A stretch of 19,435 nt of DNA, taken from the NCBI GenBank assembly GCA_947593275.1, contig CANQDN010000006.1:1-19435 (forward strand), written 5' to 3'. The notes under the pieces are model-generated. The model made no database searches, was not told where the DNA came from, and saw only the letters and a program-made list of their open reading frames with translations. This DNA comes from an uncultured Bacilli bacterium. GTDB taxonomy: Bacteria; Bacillota_I; Bacilli_A; RF39; UBA660. This document shows, in pieces, positions 1 through 7,444 of this stretch (within the stretch, counting starts at the first letter, position 1; the number at the start of each line of letters is the position of its first letter). The position numbers and the translations under genes were made by a program.

Positions 1-22
1 AATGAAAATTTGACAAAAAAAT

Positions 23-40
23 AACCATTTTATAATGGTT
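23..40. repeat. Inverted repeat overlapping a TATAAT box
   Basis: Seven-base arms (AACCATT and AATGGTT) surround a 4-base loop. A TTGACA at 10-15 and a TATAAT at 31-36 lie around it, but the 15-base spacer is shorter than usual. It could be an operator over a weak plus-strand promoter or the remains of a terminator; the T-run after it is interrupted. No gene follows that would decide between these. Confidence 0.3.
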
Positions 41-60
41 TGAGAGATTTTTGAATTTTA

Positions 61-108
61 AAAGTGTTTAAGTTCCGATTGTATCTATAAAATAATTTTT
101 AACACTTT
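61..108. repeat. Long-loop inverted repeat in the left intergenic region
   Basis: AAAGTGTT (61-68) and AACACTTT (101-108) are perfect 8-base arms separated by 32 bases. A T/A-rich tract follows on the plus strand. I see no reading frame of interest in 1-200. It may be the end of a gene outside the window or part of a small transcript. Confidence 0.2.
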
Positions 109-169
109 CTAATTTTTAAAAGCAAACATCTTGTATTTTATGTTATTAAAATGTATATAAATATTTTTC

Positions 170-199
170 TTGACATAATATCTATTTTTAGTATATAAT
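170..199 (+). promoter_or_regulatory. Strong promoter of the small RNA candidate
   Basis: A consensus -35 box TTGACA (170-175) is followed after 18 bases by a consensus -10 box TATAAT (194-199). This predicts a start near 206, just before the first hairpin arm of the RNA candidate at 210. It is the best-matching sigma-A-type promoter in the window. Confidence 0.7.
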
Positions 200-205
200 A
201 ATAGT

Positions 206-340
206 GAATCAAAGAATTAACTTTGTGGGTAGATTTATCTATCCCGAGTCTCCTATATCCTATATGGCTAGGTCGGACTCGACCCGTGTATGGCGCCAAG
301 CGCCGCTTAAAAAGAGTAACTTTTCATAGTTACTTTTTTT
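206..340 (+). ncRNA. Structured small RNA candidate, family unrecognised
   Basis: The stretch has no usable open frame and is strikingly G+C-rich for this genome. From 5' to 3' it shows a small hairpin CAAAG/CTTTG (210-214 with 221-225). GGGT (227-230) can pair with ACCC (282-285), enclosing CGAGTC (245-250) paired with GACTCG (276-281). Inside that, CCTA (252-255) can pair with TAGG (269-272). A tight hairpin GGCGC/GCGCC (292-296 with 300-304) follows, and then a terminator hairpin at 315-334 with a T-run. A near-consensus promoter precedes it, so an independent transcript of about 130 nt is likely. It lacks the conserved SRP RNA apical loop and does not look like tmRNA, RNase P RNA or any riboswitch I recognise. 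Its neighbour at 339-875 is a DUF3800 protein relic, and DUF3800 genes are known to lie near several published RNA motifs. That link is an inference. Confidence 0.55.
311..340 (+). terminator. Intrinsic terminator, probably bidirectional
   Basis: AGTAAC (315-320) and GTTACT (329-334) form a hairpin followed by seven T's on the plus strand. A run of A's before the stem gives T's on the other strand, so it can also end the minus-strand DUF3800 relic whose stop codon is at 339-341. Confidence 0.75.
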
Positions 341-875
341 AATTATATTCTTCTAAGGTTAAAAAATAGGGATTTCCATTATTCTTTATTTTATGCAAAT
401 TACAGTAATAGCTTTTATCTATATATGTAAGCATATCGGCTACTTGAAATAGTTTCTCTTCCACATGATCAAATTCTATTATATGATTAAAACCATCTAA
501 CTTACTAAATGTTTCATCTAATGCTTTGACTAGTTTCTCTTGACCATTATCATAATATAAATTTATTTCTTTAAACTTCTTATTTTTATTTATAAACTTA
601 TTTATTTCACTTTCTATTTTCATTTTTAATTTAAATTTATTATTTTTATATCTTTTATCTATAAATATTGATTTATATTTTACATCTATTTCCAATGAAA
701 AATAATATATCGCATTAAATATAGACTTTCTTTTTTCTATATCATATAATTTATACTCTCCTCGATTAGTTATCAAATTAGCTGTATGAATCATATTAAA
801 ATACTCTAATCTATTTAATCTTTCCTTTAAAGCATTTACACTTGCTTTGATACTATTTCTTCTTTCATGAAACAA
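339..875 (-). pseudogene. DUF3800 family protein, N-terminally truncated relic
   Basis: The conserved second half of DUF3800 is clear. It has an IHT motif near residue 30, a YYDNGQ motif near residue 108, and a C-terminal LFQVADM helix near residue 144. DUF3800 proteins are thought to be RNase H-like and usually open with an IDESG strand carrying an acidic residue. That part is missing here. The frame begins at a TTG (873-875), and upstream it reads back only about seven codons to a stop at 897-899. Beyond that stop the same frame carries a further open stretch with no recognisable DESG motif. At 178 aa it is shorter than intact members, about 220-260 aa. It sits alone between two terminators (311-340 and 998-1025), with no convincing SD before the TTG. 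I read it as a decayed gene; an expressed shortened form cannot be excluded. Confidence 0.65.
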
Positions 876-997
876 AAAACACCGATCAAATAATGATTAG
901 TGTATATTTAGTCCATCAAATAAATTTAACTTTTTCAAGGATAAATTAAACCTGTATACATTCTTATTAAATATTTAAACATTTTTATTTTATAAAT

Positions 998-1025
998 TAA
1001 AAAGAGGTATTAATTATTTACCTCT
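998..1025 (-). terminator. Intrinsic terminator of the YihY operon
   Basis: On the minus strand AGAGGTA (1025-1019) pairs with TACCTCT (1009-1003) and is followed by T's. The stop codon of the YihY-like gene (1010-1012) lies in the loop. Confidence 0.8.
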
Positions 1026-1855
1026 AATTTAGCAGTTTTTTCAAGAGAATTAACTTCTTCCCGATAATTTAAAGCTAGACCTATTGTAAAGATATAAGAT
1101 AAAAGATAGAGCCAAATCATCAGAACTACTATACTAGCTAGATTGCCATAAAATACGTCATATCTTGCAAAATGAGTTGTATATAAAGAATATACATAAG
1201 TTATAACAATAAAACCAATTGTACTAAAGATAGCACCTTTATTAACATCATGACTAGGTATTTTTTTATCTGGAGCCATTGTAAAGATTATTTTTATAAA
1301 TAAGAAAATAATAAACCATGAAATTGGACCTTTAAGGACACTTATAATGAGAGTAATATTAGTATAAACATCTTTACTTATATCCATAAATTTTAACATT
1401 TCAATTATTTTATTACCAAAAACACCAAATATAAGTAAGAATACAAATAAGAGAATTATTATGAGAATCATTATAAAGGCTTTTAGTCTTCTTTTGAAAA
1501 AGTTACTGTTTTTGATTCCATAGATGGTATTAGAACTAACAATTATGGATGCAGCACCATTTGAGGCGATAACATAACCAATAAAAAGAGTTAAAAAGAA
1601 ATTAAAGTCGGCGGTTATGTGCATATTAGTTCCTAATATCATATTAACAAAATCAGTATTGAAAGCATTAGATATAAAATCAGTTATAAAATCAATAGAT
1701 ACGTTTAATAAAGAGGCAACATAAGTTAAAATTGTAAGAGTTGGGACGATAGATAAAACAAAAGAAAAGGCAAGATGACCAGGAAGTATTTCCATTTCTG
1801 GTCTTTTTAAAACTTTAAAGAAATTATGAACCCCCTTTTTGATCTTATCATTCAT
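1010..1855 (-). CDS. YihY/virulence factor BrkB family membrane protein
   Basis: This is a polytopic membrane protein with about six hydrophobic segments, roughly at residues 28-50, 85-108, 126-150, 176-195, 206-228 and 242-264 counted from the upstream ATG. The C-terminal pattern FYGNLASIVVLMIWLYL followed by a short run to ALNYREE is typical of the YihY/BrkB family, once misnamed RNase BN. The family's biochemical role is unsettled. About 280 aa is normal for the family. Two ATGs are possible. The one at 1859-1861 has AGAGG directly against it, while the one at 1853-1855 has AAGAGG six bases upstream, so I chose the second. The start overlaps the end of the GGDEF gene (stop at 1848-1850), which implies translational coupling as the last gene of a three-gene operon. 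Confidence 0.9.
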   Translation of the reverse strand: MNDKIKKGVHNFFKVLKRPEMEILPGHLAFSFVLSIVPTLTILTYVASLLNVSIDFITDFISNAFNTDFVNMILGTNMHITADFNFFLTLFIGYVIASNGAASIIVSSNTIYGIKNSNFFKRRLKAFIMILIIILLFVFLLIFGVFGNKIIEMLKFMDISKDVYTNITLIISVLKGPISWFIIFLFIKIIFTMAPDKKIPSHDVNKGAIFSTIGFIVITYVYSLYTTHFARYDVFYGNLASIVVLMIWLYLLSYIFTIGLALNYREEVNSLEKTAKLEVNN

Positions 1856-3896
1856 TTTCATCCTCTTGTTTTTCTTTCTTTTTTTGATTCTTCATTTCAT
1901 CTGTTGCTTCAAGTATAGCATCTTCAATGGTTTTAATACTATCATTAATCATGGAATAACCAAATTCTGCGCCATATTCATATGGTAATTTTTTAAATTC
2001 TTTATTTAGTTTATGAATATAGTTAGTAACTTGTTTTTGATTATAACCTACTAAATATATTAAGAATTCATTACCATCAGTTCGCATAATATCACTATTG
2101 TCTAATTGAGTTTTAATTAAAATATTGGCGGCAGTGGCAATTTGTTTATCGCCTTCTTCATAGCCTAAAGTATCATTTATAAATTGGATATTATTTAAGT
2201 CTATTACGATCATAGTTTGAGGATAAATAGTATTATTATTCCAATTATTAATATATTCATTTAGATAATTACGATTTTTTAGACTAGTTAGTTGATCAAT
2301 AAATTTGATTTTGTCTTCTTTTTTAATTCGTTTAGCAATTTTAATCTTTTTACTACTTTTATAAAATATTATAAAGATTAGAGCAAATATGACTAAAGTA
2401 ATTAAGATATATTTAGCTATAGTTCCTAAGATACTACCAGTTTTAATGGTTAAGCTATGGCTATACATTCCTTTATAAATCATTTCATTATTATCTAAGC
2501 TCATGGCATATTTTGTAAATAATTTATAAAAAGCACTTTCAGTTTTAGATTTAAAGCTATAAGTTTCATTAATAGTATTATGATATCTTTCGGTATAGTT
2601 AGATAATTCTTTACCAGAATATAAATTATAAATATTACGATCAATTACAATTATAGCGTCTTTTTTATTAAGCTTTTTTAGTTCACGGGCATTTTTATAA
2701 GTTTTGATATTAATATCTTTATATTTGGTTAAATAATTATAAAGTAAGCTATTTTCTTCAACATAAACTGTTTCATTCGTTAAACTATTTAATGAATTTA
2801 CTACTATTCCATTGCTAGATGATGCAACAACACTATAATCAGCTAGAATATGCGAGTCGATATCATGATAGTTATCATTAATATTATAATAATTAAAATA
2901 TAAGTCGATATCTCCTTTATTTAAAGCTTTTTTAAAACTATTTAAGTTCCGATATTTAGTATAATTAAATTCTACTCCACTAAAGGATGAAAAGTCATAC
3001 AAATACATGGCTACTATTCCACCATAATTGCCACTCATTAAGATCTCATATGGGCTATTATTAATTAAGCCATATTGATAGCTAACACTTTGCATAGCAT
3101 CTACTTCAGTTTGAGTTATGCCAAGAGAAGTAATAAATAAATTAAATTCTCTTTTTTTAAAGTAGGTATCTAAATTATCTTTTTCCCATAAATTATAATA
3201 TTTATTTAGAATACTAGTTAAAGTATCATTTTTAATACCACTTATGGTATAGTATAATTTAACATCGGATAAATGATTAACAATATAATAATCATTTTTT
3301 AAGATTTCATCTAAATACATAGTTAAAGGAACGATTATATAATTAATATTTTCACCACTATTTAAAGCTTCTAATAGTTCTTCTTTGGTATCATAGCCAG
3401 TAAGACTAATTTCACTTATACCATTTAAAAAACTACTAATATAAGTTAAGTCATCTTTGATAATTCCTATTTTTTTACCTTTAAATTCATTATAAGAGCT
3501 TATTATTTCCGATTTTTTACTTACTAAAACATAATGATCTAAGTAAAATACTTTATCATCTTCATTAAGAGAGGTTTTAACACCTAAAGTAAGACCATTA
3601 GTTAGTTCACCATAATTGTATGCAACTTCATTAAATTTAAGTTTATAATCTAATTCTAAATCATTTAAAAAGTCGTAAAATACTCCTGTACCAGTAGAAC
3701 CAAAAATGTTTACATCATTAACTACATTAATGGTTTGGACAGTATTTATATTATTATTAATCCATCTTTTTTCAGCGGTTGTTAATTTATTATCATCGGT
3801 TAAAATATTATAAGTAACAATACTAGTTATTAAGACTAAAAAGATAACTAATATTGCGATTAAAACATTTTTTTTATTTTTCATAAAACTATTCAC
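1848..3896 (-). CDS. Membrane receptor with two solute-binding-like modules and a degenerate GGDEF domain
   Basis: A membrane segment at residues 11-32 is followed by an extracytoplasmic region to about 490 that looks like two tandem periplasmic solute-binding (SBP_bac_3-like) modules, about 55-255 and 270-470. A second membrane segment spans about 493-512, and a cytoplasmic GGDEF domain spans about 530-670. The GGDEF fold is marked by DQLTSLKNRNYL (534-545) and by a FINDTLGYEEGD block near 572-583. The signature motif is altered: RxGGDEF reads R-T-D-G-N-E-F at 605-611, with Asp replacing the first Gly and Asn replacing the metal-binding Asp. Diguanylate cyclase activity is therefore doubtful. 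It may be a catalytically dead sensor, or it may bind nucleotide without making cyclic di-GMP. The start shown is a GTG overlapping the previous stop; an ATG four codons later (3882-3884) is also possible. It is the middle gene of the operon. Confidence 0.85.
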   Translation of the reverse strand: MNSFMKNKKNVLIAILVIFLVLITSIVTYNILTDDNKLTTAEKRWINNNINTVQTINVVNDVNIFGSTGTGVFYDFLNDLELDYKLKFNEVAYNYGELTNGLTLGVKTSLNEDDKVFYLDHYVLVSKKSEIISSYNEFKGKKIGIIKDDLTYISSFLNGISEISLTGYDTKEELLEALNSGENINYIIVPLTMYLDEILKNDYYIVNHLSDVKLYYTISGIKNDTLTSILNKYYNLWEKDNLDTYFKKREFNLFITSLGITQTEVDAMQSVSYQYGLINNSPYEILMSGNYGGIVAMYLYDFSSFSGVEFNYTKYRNLNSFKKALNKGDIDLYFNYYNINDNYHDIDSHILADYSVVASSSNGIVVNSLNSLTNETVYVEENSLLYNYLTKYKDINIKTYKNARELKKLNKKDAIIVIDRNIYNLYSGKELSNYTERYHNTINETYSFKSKTESAFYKLFTKYAMSLDNNEMIYKGMYSHSLTIKTGSILGTIAKYILITLVIFALIFIIFYKSSKKIKIAKRIKKEDKIKFIDQLTSLKNRNYLNEYINNWNNNTIYPQTMIVIDLNNIQFINDTLGYEEGDKQIATAANILIKTQLDNSDIMRTDGNEFLIYLVGYNQKQVTNYIHKLNKEFKKLPYEYGAEFGYSMINDSIKTIEDAILEATDEMKNQKKKEKQEDENE

Positions 3897-4402
3897 TACT
3901 CATTTCCAGTATCTTCATCTTCTAAAAATACAGTATTATTATTCCAAACTATTCCTCCAGTGCCGGCGACATTGTGGGAACCCATTAGTTTAAAGCCTTC
4001 AGTATCTTCGGTTGGTTCAGCTTCAATTAAATATTGAATATCATAAAATTCTAAAATATTACTATCGATGTTATCTAGGGTTGCTAAAGCTTTACTTTTG
4101 GCTTCTACTAAAGAAGTTTTGGGAGCATATTTAATGGTTATATAAATAATTTTGCCAGATGATCTAATTGTTGTTTCAATGACAGTTTCATCTTGTTTTA
4201 TAATATCTACAAGTTCTTTATTTTCCGCATCACCAAAAGGATGATCTTCGATTCCATCTAATCTATCACCATATTTAGAGCTAGAATCGCCAACAAAGTA
4301 AGTGAATACGACAATACTAATTGCAATTAGACATGCGACTAAGATAAGTAACAATACTAGTAGAACACTATTATTTTGCCAAAACTTTTTTAATCTTTTC
4401 AT
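3896..4402 (-). CDS. Small membrane-anchored protein of unknown function
   Basis: I do not recognise a family. One strong hydrophobic segment near the N-terminus (about residues 14-37 of the shorter form) follows a basic stretch, giving an N-in, C-out anchored protein. The outer part is about 130 residues, with an alternating hydrophobic region near the middle (IIYITIKYAP) and a very acidic tail (LEDEDTGNE). It opens the operon, and its stop overlaps the start of the GGDEF receptor, so it may work with that receptor. Three ATGs lie close together (4412, 4406 and 4400). I chose 4400-4402 because GGTGA sits five bases before it and because the first ATG lies almost at the predicted transcription start. 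Confidence 0.75.
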   Translation of the reverse strand: MKRLKKFWQNNSVLLVLLLILVACLIAISIVVFTYFVGDSSSKYGDRLDGIEDHPFGDAENKELVDIIKQDETVIETTIRSSGKIIYITIKYAPKTSLVEAKSKALATLDNIDSNILEFYDIQYLIEAEPTEDTEGFKLMGSHNVAGTGGIVWNNNTVFLEDEDTGNE

Positions 4403-4421
4403 TTTCATCACCATCTATTCT

Positions 4422-4451
4422 ATTATAACATTAATTCTTAAAAGTAGCAAT
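4422..4451 (-). promoter_or_regulatory. Promoter of the GGDEF/YihY operon
   Basis: On the minus strand a -35-like TTGCTA (4451-4446) is followed after 18 bases by TATAAT (4427-4422), preceded by TG one base upstream (extended -10). The predicted start lies only a few bases before the SD of the first gene. No strong terminator for the upstream ligA gene is visible in 4428-4495; only weak A/T arms occur there. Confidence 0.6.
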
Positions 4452-4495
4452 TTATAATTATTTAACATAAATTTACATTAAAAAGAGCATATATT

Positions 4496-6487
4496 TTACA
4501 AATTGTTTACGATTTCTTGGAACTTTTCTTCATTCCAGATAGTTATTCCAAGACTTAGAGCTTTTGTATACTTGCTACCGGGAGAATCACCAACAATTAC
4601 AACATCGGTTTTTTGGCTAACACTGTCAACTGCTTTTCCTCCGTATGATTCTATTAAACTTTTGATGTCTTCCCTACTCATAAAGCTAATTGTACCAGTT
4701 ATCACGAATTTTTTATCAGTTATTAAAGGATGAGATTTTATTTGGTTTCCTATGTAAGTCATATTAAGACCAATATCTTTTAGAGTATTTATTAATTCTA
4801 AATTAAGAGGATTATTAAAATAACTCACAATATTTTGGGCTAGAATTTCGCCAATATCACGAATATCAATTAAATCGTCATAAGTTGCTTTACTTAAGTT
4901 TTCCATTGTTTTATAGGTACTAGCAAGTAGTTTAGCATTTTTAGCGCCTATTCCTGTAATTCCAAGACCAAATATTAATCTTTCTAAACTATTTTTTTTA
5001 CTTTCTTCGATAGCAATTAAGATATTACTAACTTTTTTGGCTCCATAACCTTCTAATTCGGTAATATTTTCACGATAATTTTTTAGATTATAAAAGTCAG
5101 GGATAGTTTTTAAAAGACCTTCATTATAAAAATCTTCAATTATTTCGTCACCTAAACCATCAATATTCATGGCATTACGACTAGCAAAATGAATTAAGCT
5201 TTCAATGTTCTTTTTGGGGCAAGCACTATTTTCACAGAAATAATCAACATTACCTATTTTAACTAAAGGACTACCACATATTGGGCAAGTAGTAATCATT
5301 TTAAAAGGTATTTCTTCACCAGTTCTTCTTTCTATTTTAGGTTCTACTACTTCGGGGATTACATCACCGGCTTTTTTGATGGCGACTATATCACCAATAC
5401 GGAGATCTAACATTTTACAATAATCTTCATTATGAAGGGTCGCTCTAGAGATGGTAGAACCAGCGACTATTACAGGATCTAATACAGCATTGGGAGTTAT
5501 TTGGCCTGTTCTTCCGACGGTAAACTTAATATCCTTTAATTTAGTTAAAACTTCTTCAGCGGGAAATTTATAGGCGGTTGCCCATCTCGGATATTTAACG
5601 GTTGAGCCTAATTCTTGTTGCATAGCAATATTATTAACTTTAATTACTACACCATCTATTTCATATGGTAAATCTTTTCTTTTGGCAGTATATTCTTTAA
5701 TATATTCTAATATACCTTCTTCATCTTTTACAAGTTTTGATGCCGGATTTACTTTAAAACCTAATTCTTTCATGAATTCTAAAGCTTCATAGTGAGTTTT
5801 TAGACCATAATCTAAGGGATTAGGTAAATGATATATCCAGGTATCTAAATGTCTTTTAGCGGCAATTTTAGGATCTAATTGTCTAATTGAACCCGCAGCA
5901 GCATTTCGGACATTTTGTAATTTAACTTCGCCATTTTTTTCACGCTCCCGATTTAATTTTTCTAATGTTACTTTGTTCATGTAGATTTCTCCCCGAACTT
6001 CGATATCGATGTCTCTTTTTAAATCGAGAGGAACTGTTTTAATGGTTTTGACATTATGAGTTATGTCTTCCCCTACTTGGCCATCACCTCTAGTGGCTGC
6101 AAAAATAAGTTTTCCATGCTCATAGTGAAGAGAAACACCTAAACCATCTATTTTAAGTTCACAAACATATTCGGGTTTAAATCCAGCATTTTTAATTCTA
6201 GTGGTAAATTCTCTTATTTCTTCTTCGTTAAAAACATTGGCAAGACTTATCATCGGAATTTTGTGAGCTACTTTTTTAAAAACATCTATCGCTTCTCCAC
6301 CGACTCTTTTAGTGGGACTATTAGGATCTGCATAATCCGGATATTTTTCTTCAAGAGTTATTAATTCTCGGATATATTTATCATATTCTTGATCTGTAAT
6401 CGTAGGATTATCTAAATTATAGTAGTTATAATTAGCTTCATTTAAAATAGTAGTTAATTCTTTAATTCGATTTTTTATTTCATCCAT
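4496..6487 (-). CDS. ligA: NAD-dependent DNA ligase LigA
   Basis: LigA seals nicks in DNA using NAD+ and is essential for joining Okazaki fragments and for repair. All domains are present in order in 663 aa, the usual length. An N-terminal Ia region is followed by the adenylation domain, with the catalytic lysine in LKIDG at K112. An OB domain follows, then a zinc finger with Cys 401, 404, 418 and 423, helix-hairpin-helix repeats (about 440-580, including GLGITGIGAKNA) and a C-terminal BRCT domain (about 588-663). Nothing essential appears missing. The ATG lies three bases after the stop of the nucleotidyltransferase gene, so the two are probably co-transcribed. The SD is weak (AAAGG about 12 bases upstream). 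Placement downstream of pcrA follows the pcrA-ligA pairing of Bacilli, with one extra gene between. Confidence 0.98.
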   Translation of the reverse strand: MDEIKNRIKELTTILNEANYNYYNLDNPTITDQEYDKYIRELITLEEKYPDYADPNSPTKRVGGEAIDVFKKVAHKIPMISLANVFNEEEIREFTTRIKNAGFKPEYVCELKIDGLGVSLHYEHGKLIFAATRGDGQVGEDITHNVKTIKTVPLDLKRDIDIEVRGEIYMNKVTLEKLNREREKNGEVKLQNVRNAAAGSIRQLDPKIAAKRHLDTWIYHLPNPLDYGLKTHYEALEFMKELGFKVNPASKLVKDEEGILEYIKEYTAKRKDLPYEIDGVVIKVNNIAMQQELGSTVKYPRWATAYKFPAEEVLTKLKDIKFTVGRTGQITPNAVLDPVIVAGSTISRATLHNEDYCKMLDLRIGDIVAIKKAGDVIPEVVEPKIERRTGEEIPFKMITTCPICGSPLVKIGNVDYFCENSACPKKNIESLIHFASRNAMNIDGLGDEIIEDFYNEGLLKTIPDFYNLKNYRENITELEGYGAKKVSNILIAIEESKKNSLERLIFGLGITGIGAKNAKLLASTYKTMENLSKATYDDLIDIRDIGEILAQNIVSYFNNPLNLELINTLKDIGLNMTYIGNQIKSHPLITDKKFVITGTISFMSREDIKSLIESYGGKAVDSVSQKTDVVIVGDSPGSKYTKALSLGITIWNEEKFQEIVNNL

Positions 6488-6490
6488 AAT

Positions 6491-7393
6491 TTACCATAAC
6501 CTTTCAGGATATTCTTTATTTTTAATTAATTCATTTATTTTAGTTTTAATAATAGCTAAATCTTCAGGATAAGTTATACCTAGCCACTGGCTTTTCGAGA
6601 TAATATTTTTTAAAATAATACGCTTTTTTTGTAAATTTTCTTTAATTACATCAGGTAAGAGAATCTCGCCTTTTAATATTTCTTCAGGAGTTCTTTTAAA
6701 ATATTCCAGAAAATATTCTTCTAATAATTTAAAAAAGTTGTTTTTAAAAGCAAACATGTTGACGGCCACTAAAACATCGGGAGAAGTTGTAAAAGATTCT
6801 TCACCATTTAAAGGTTCAGCATAGGCATTATTTCCTTTTAGAGATATTTTACATTCAAGCATATCAGTAATTAAATCATCTTTTAGTTTACATATTGCTC
6901 TTTTAACACTGCCATAATTGGAGTTAGTAACTATAAAAGGAAAATTAATTGAGGCATAAACATTGGGATCATGATTGGTATCTAAAAAGTGACTTGCTTG
7001 AATAAATGAATCAAGACCATAAAAATCATCAGCATTAATAACGAGGAAATCACCTAAAACATGATCTTTAGCGACTAAAAGAGCTTGAACTGTACCCCAG
7101 GGTTTGGTGCGCATTTTGGCTAAATGTTGCATATTTTTGGGGATATCCTCTATTTCTTGATAGGCATACGCGACTTTGATTTTATCGGATAGTCTTTCAC
7201 CAATTGTTTTTTTAAATAAAGGAGCAATTTCTTTTCTTATTACAAAAACTACTTTGGTAAAACCTGCTTTAATAGCGTCATAAACTGAGTAATCAATAAT
7301 AAATTCATTAGATGGACCAACTGGTTCTAATTGTTTTAAGCCACCAAATCTACTTCCTATTCCGGCGGCCATAACTACTAAAGTTTTTTCCAT
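6491..7393 (-). CDS. NTP_transferase family nucleotidyltransferase
   Basis: The N-terminus carries the sugar-nucleotide pyrophosphorylase signature: a MAAGIGSRFGG loop (8-18) followed by K20 and a Pro-Val-Gly turn. An NADDFYG motif (120-126) holds the Asp expected to bind metal and nucleotide. Such enzymes transfer a nucleoside monophosphate to a sugar or alcohol phosphate. The substrate cannot be read from the sequence, and no sugar pathway genes flank it. The 300 aa length fits a single catalytic domain with a short C-terminal extension. The start at 7391-7393 is decided by a strong SD, GGAGGTT, five bases upstream; an ATG at 7403-7405 overlaps that SD and is probably a decoy. It has its own extended -10 box just upstream, and it probably drives ligA too. 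Confidence 0.88.
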   Translation of the reverse strand: MEKTLVVMAAGIGSRFGGLKQLEPVGPSNEFIIDYSVYDAIKAGFTKVVFVIRKEIAPLFKKTIGERLSDKIKVAYAYQEIEDIPKNMQHLAKMRTKPWGTVQALLVAKDHVLGDFLVINADDFYGLDSFIQASHFLDTNHDPNVYASINFPFIVTNSNYGSVKRAICKLKDDLITDMLECKISLKGNNAYAEPLNGEESFTTSPDVLVAVNMFAFKNNFFKLLEEYFLEYFKRTPEEILKGEILLPDVIKENLQKKRIILKNIISKSQWLGITYPEDLAIIKTKINELIKNKEYPERLW

Positions 7394-7411
7394 TTTAACC
7401 TCCATTTTTTA

Positions 7412-7420
7412 ATTATAACA
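7412..7420 (-). promoter_or_regulatory. Extended -10 promoter of the nucleotidyltransferase-ligA pair
   Basis: On the minus strand a TG, one base, then TATAAT (7417-7412) forms an extended -10 box between the pcrA stop and the SD of the next gene. No good -35 box is seen. The SD GGAGG begins about nine bases after the box, implying a very short untranslated leader. Confidence 0.5.
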
Positions 7421-7444
7421 CGTATATAAATGAAAAAGAAGAAA

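Noticed and set aside
206..340. Small RNA as SRP RNA, tmRNA, 6S RNA or a riboswitch
   Set aside because: The conserved SRP apical loop is missing, the length and structure do not suit tmRNA or 6S RNA, and no gene follows in the same direction that a riboswitch could control.
4503..4733. Plus-strand open frame of 76 codons
   Set aside because: It lies inside ligA (BRCT region) on the opposite strand, has no SD and no recognisable protein features.
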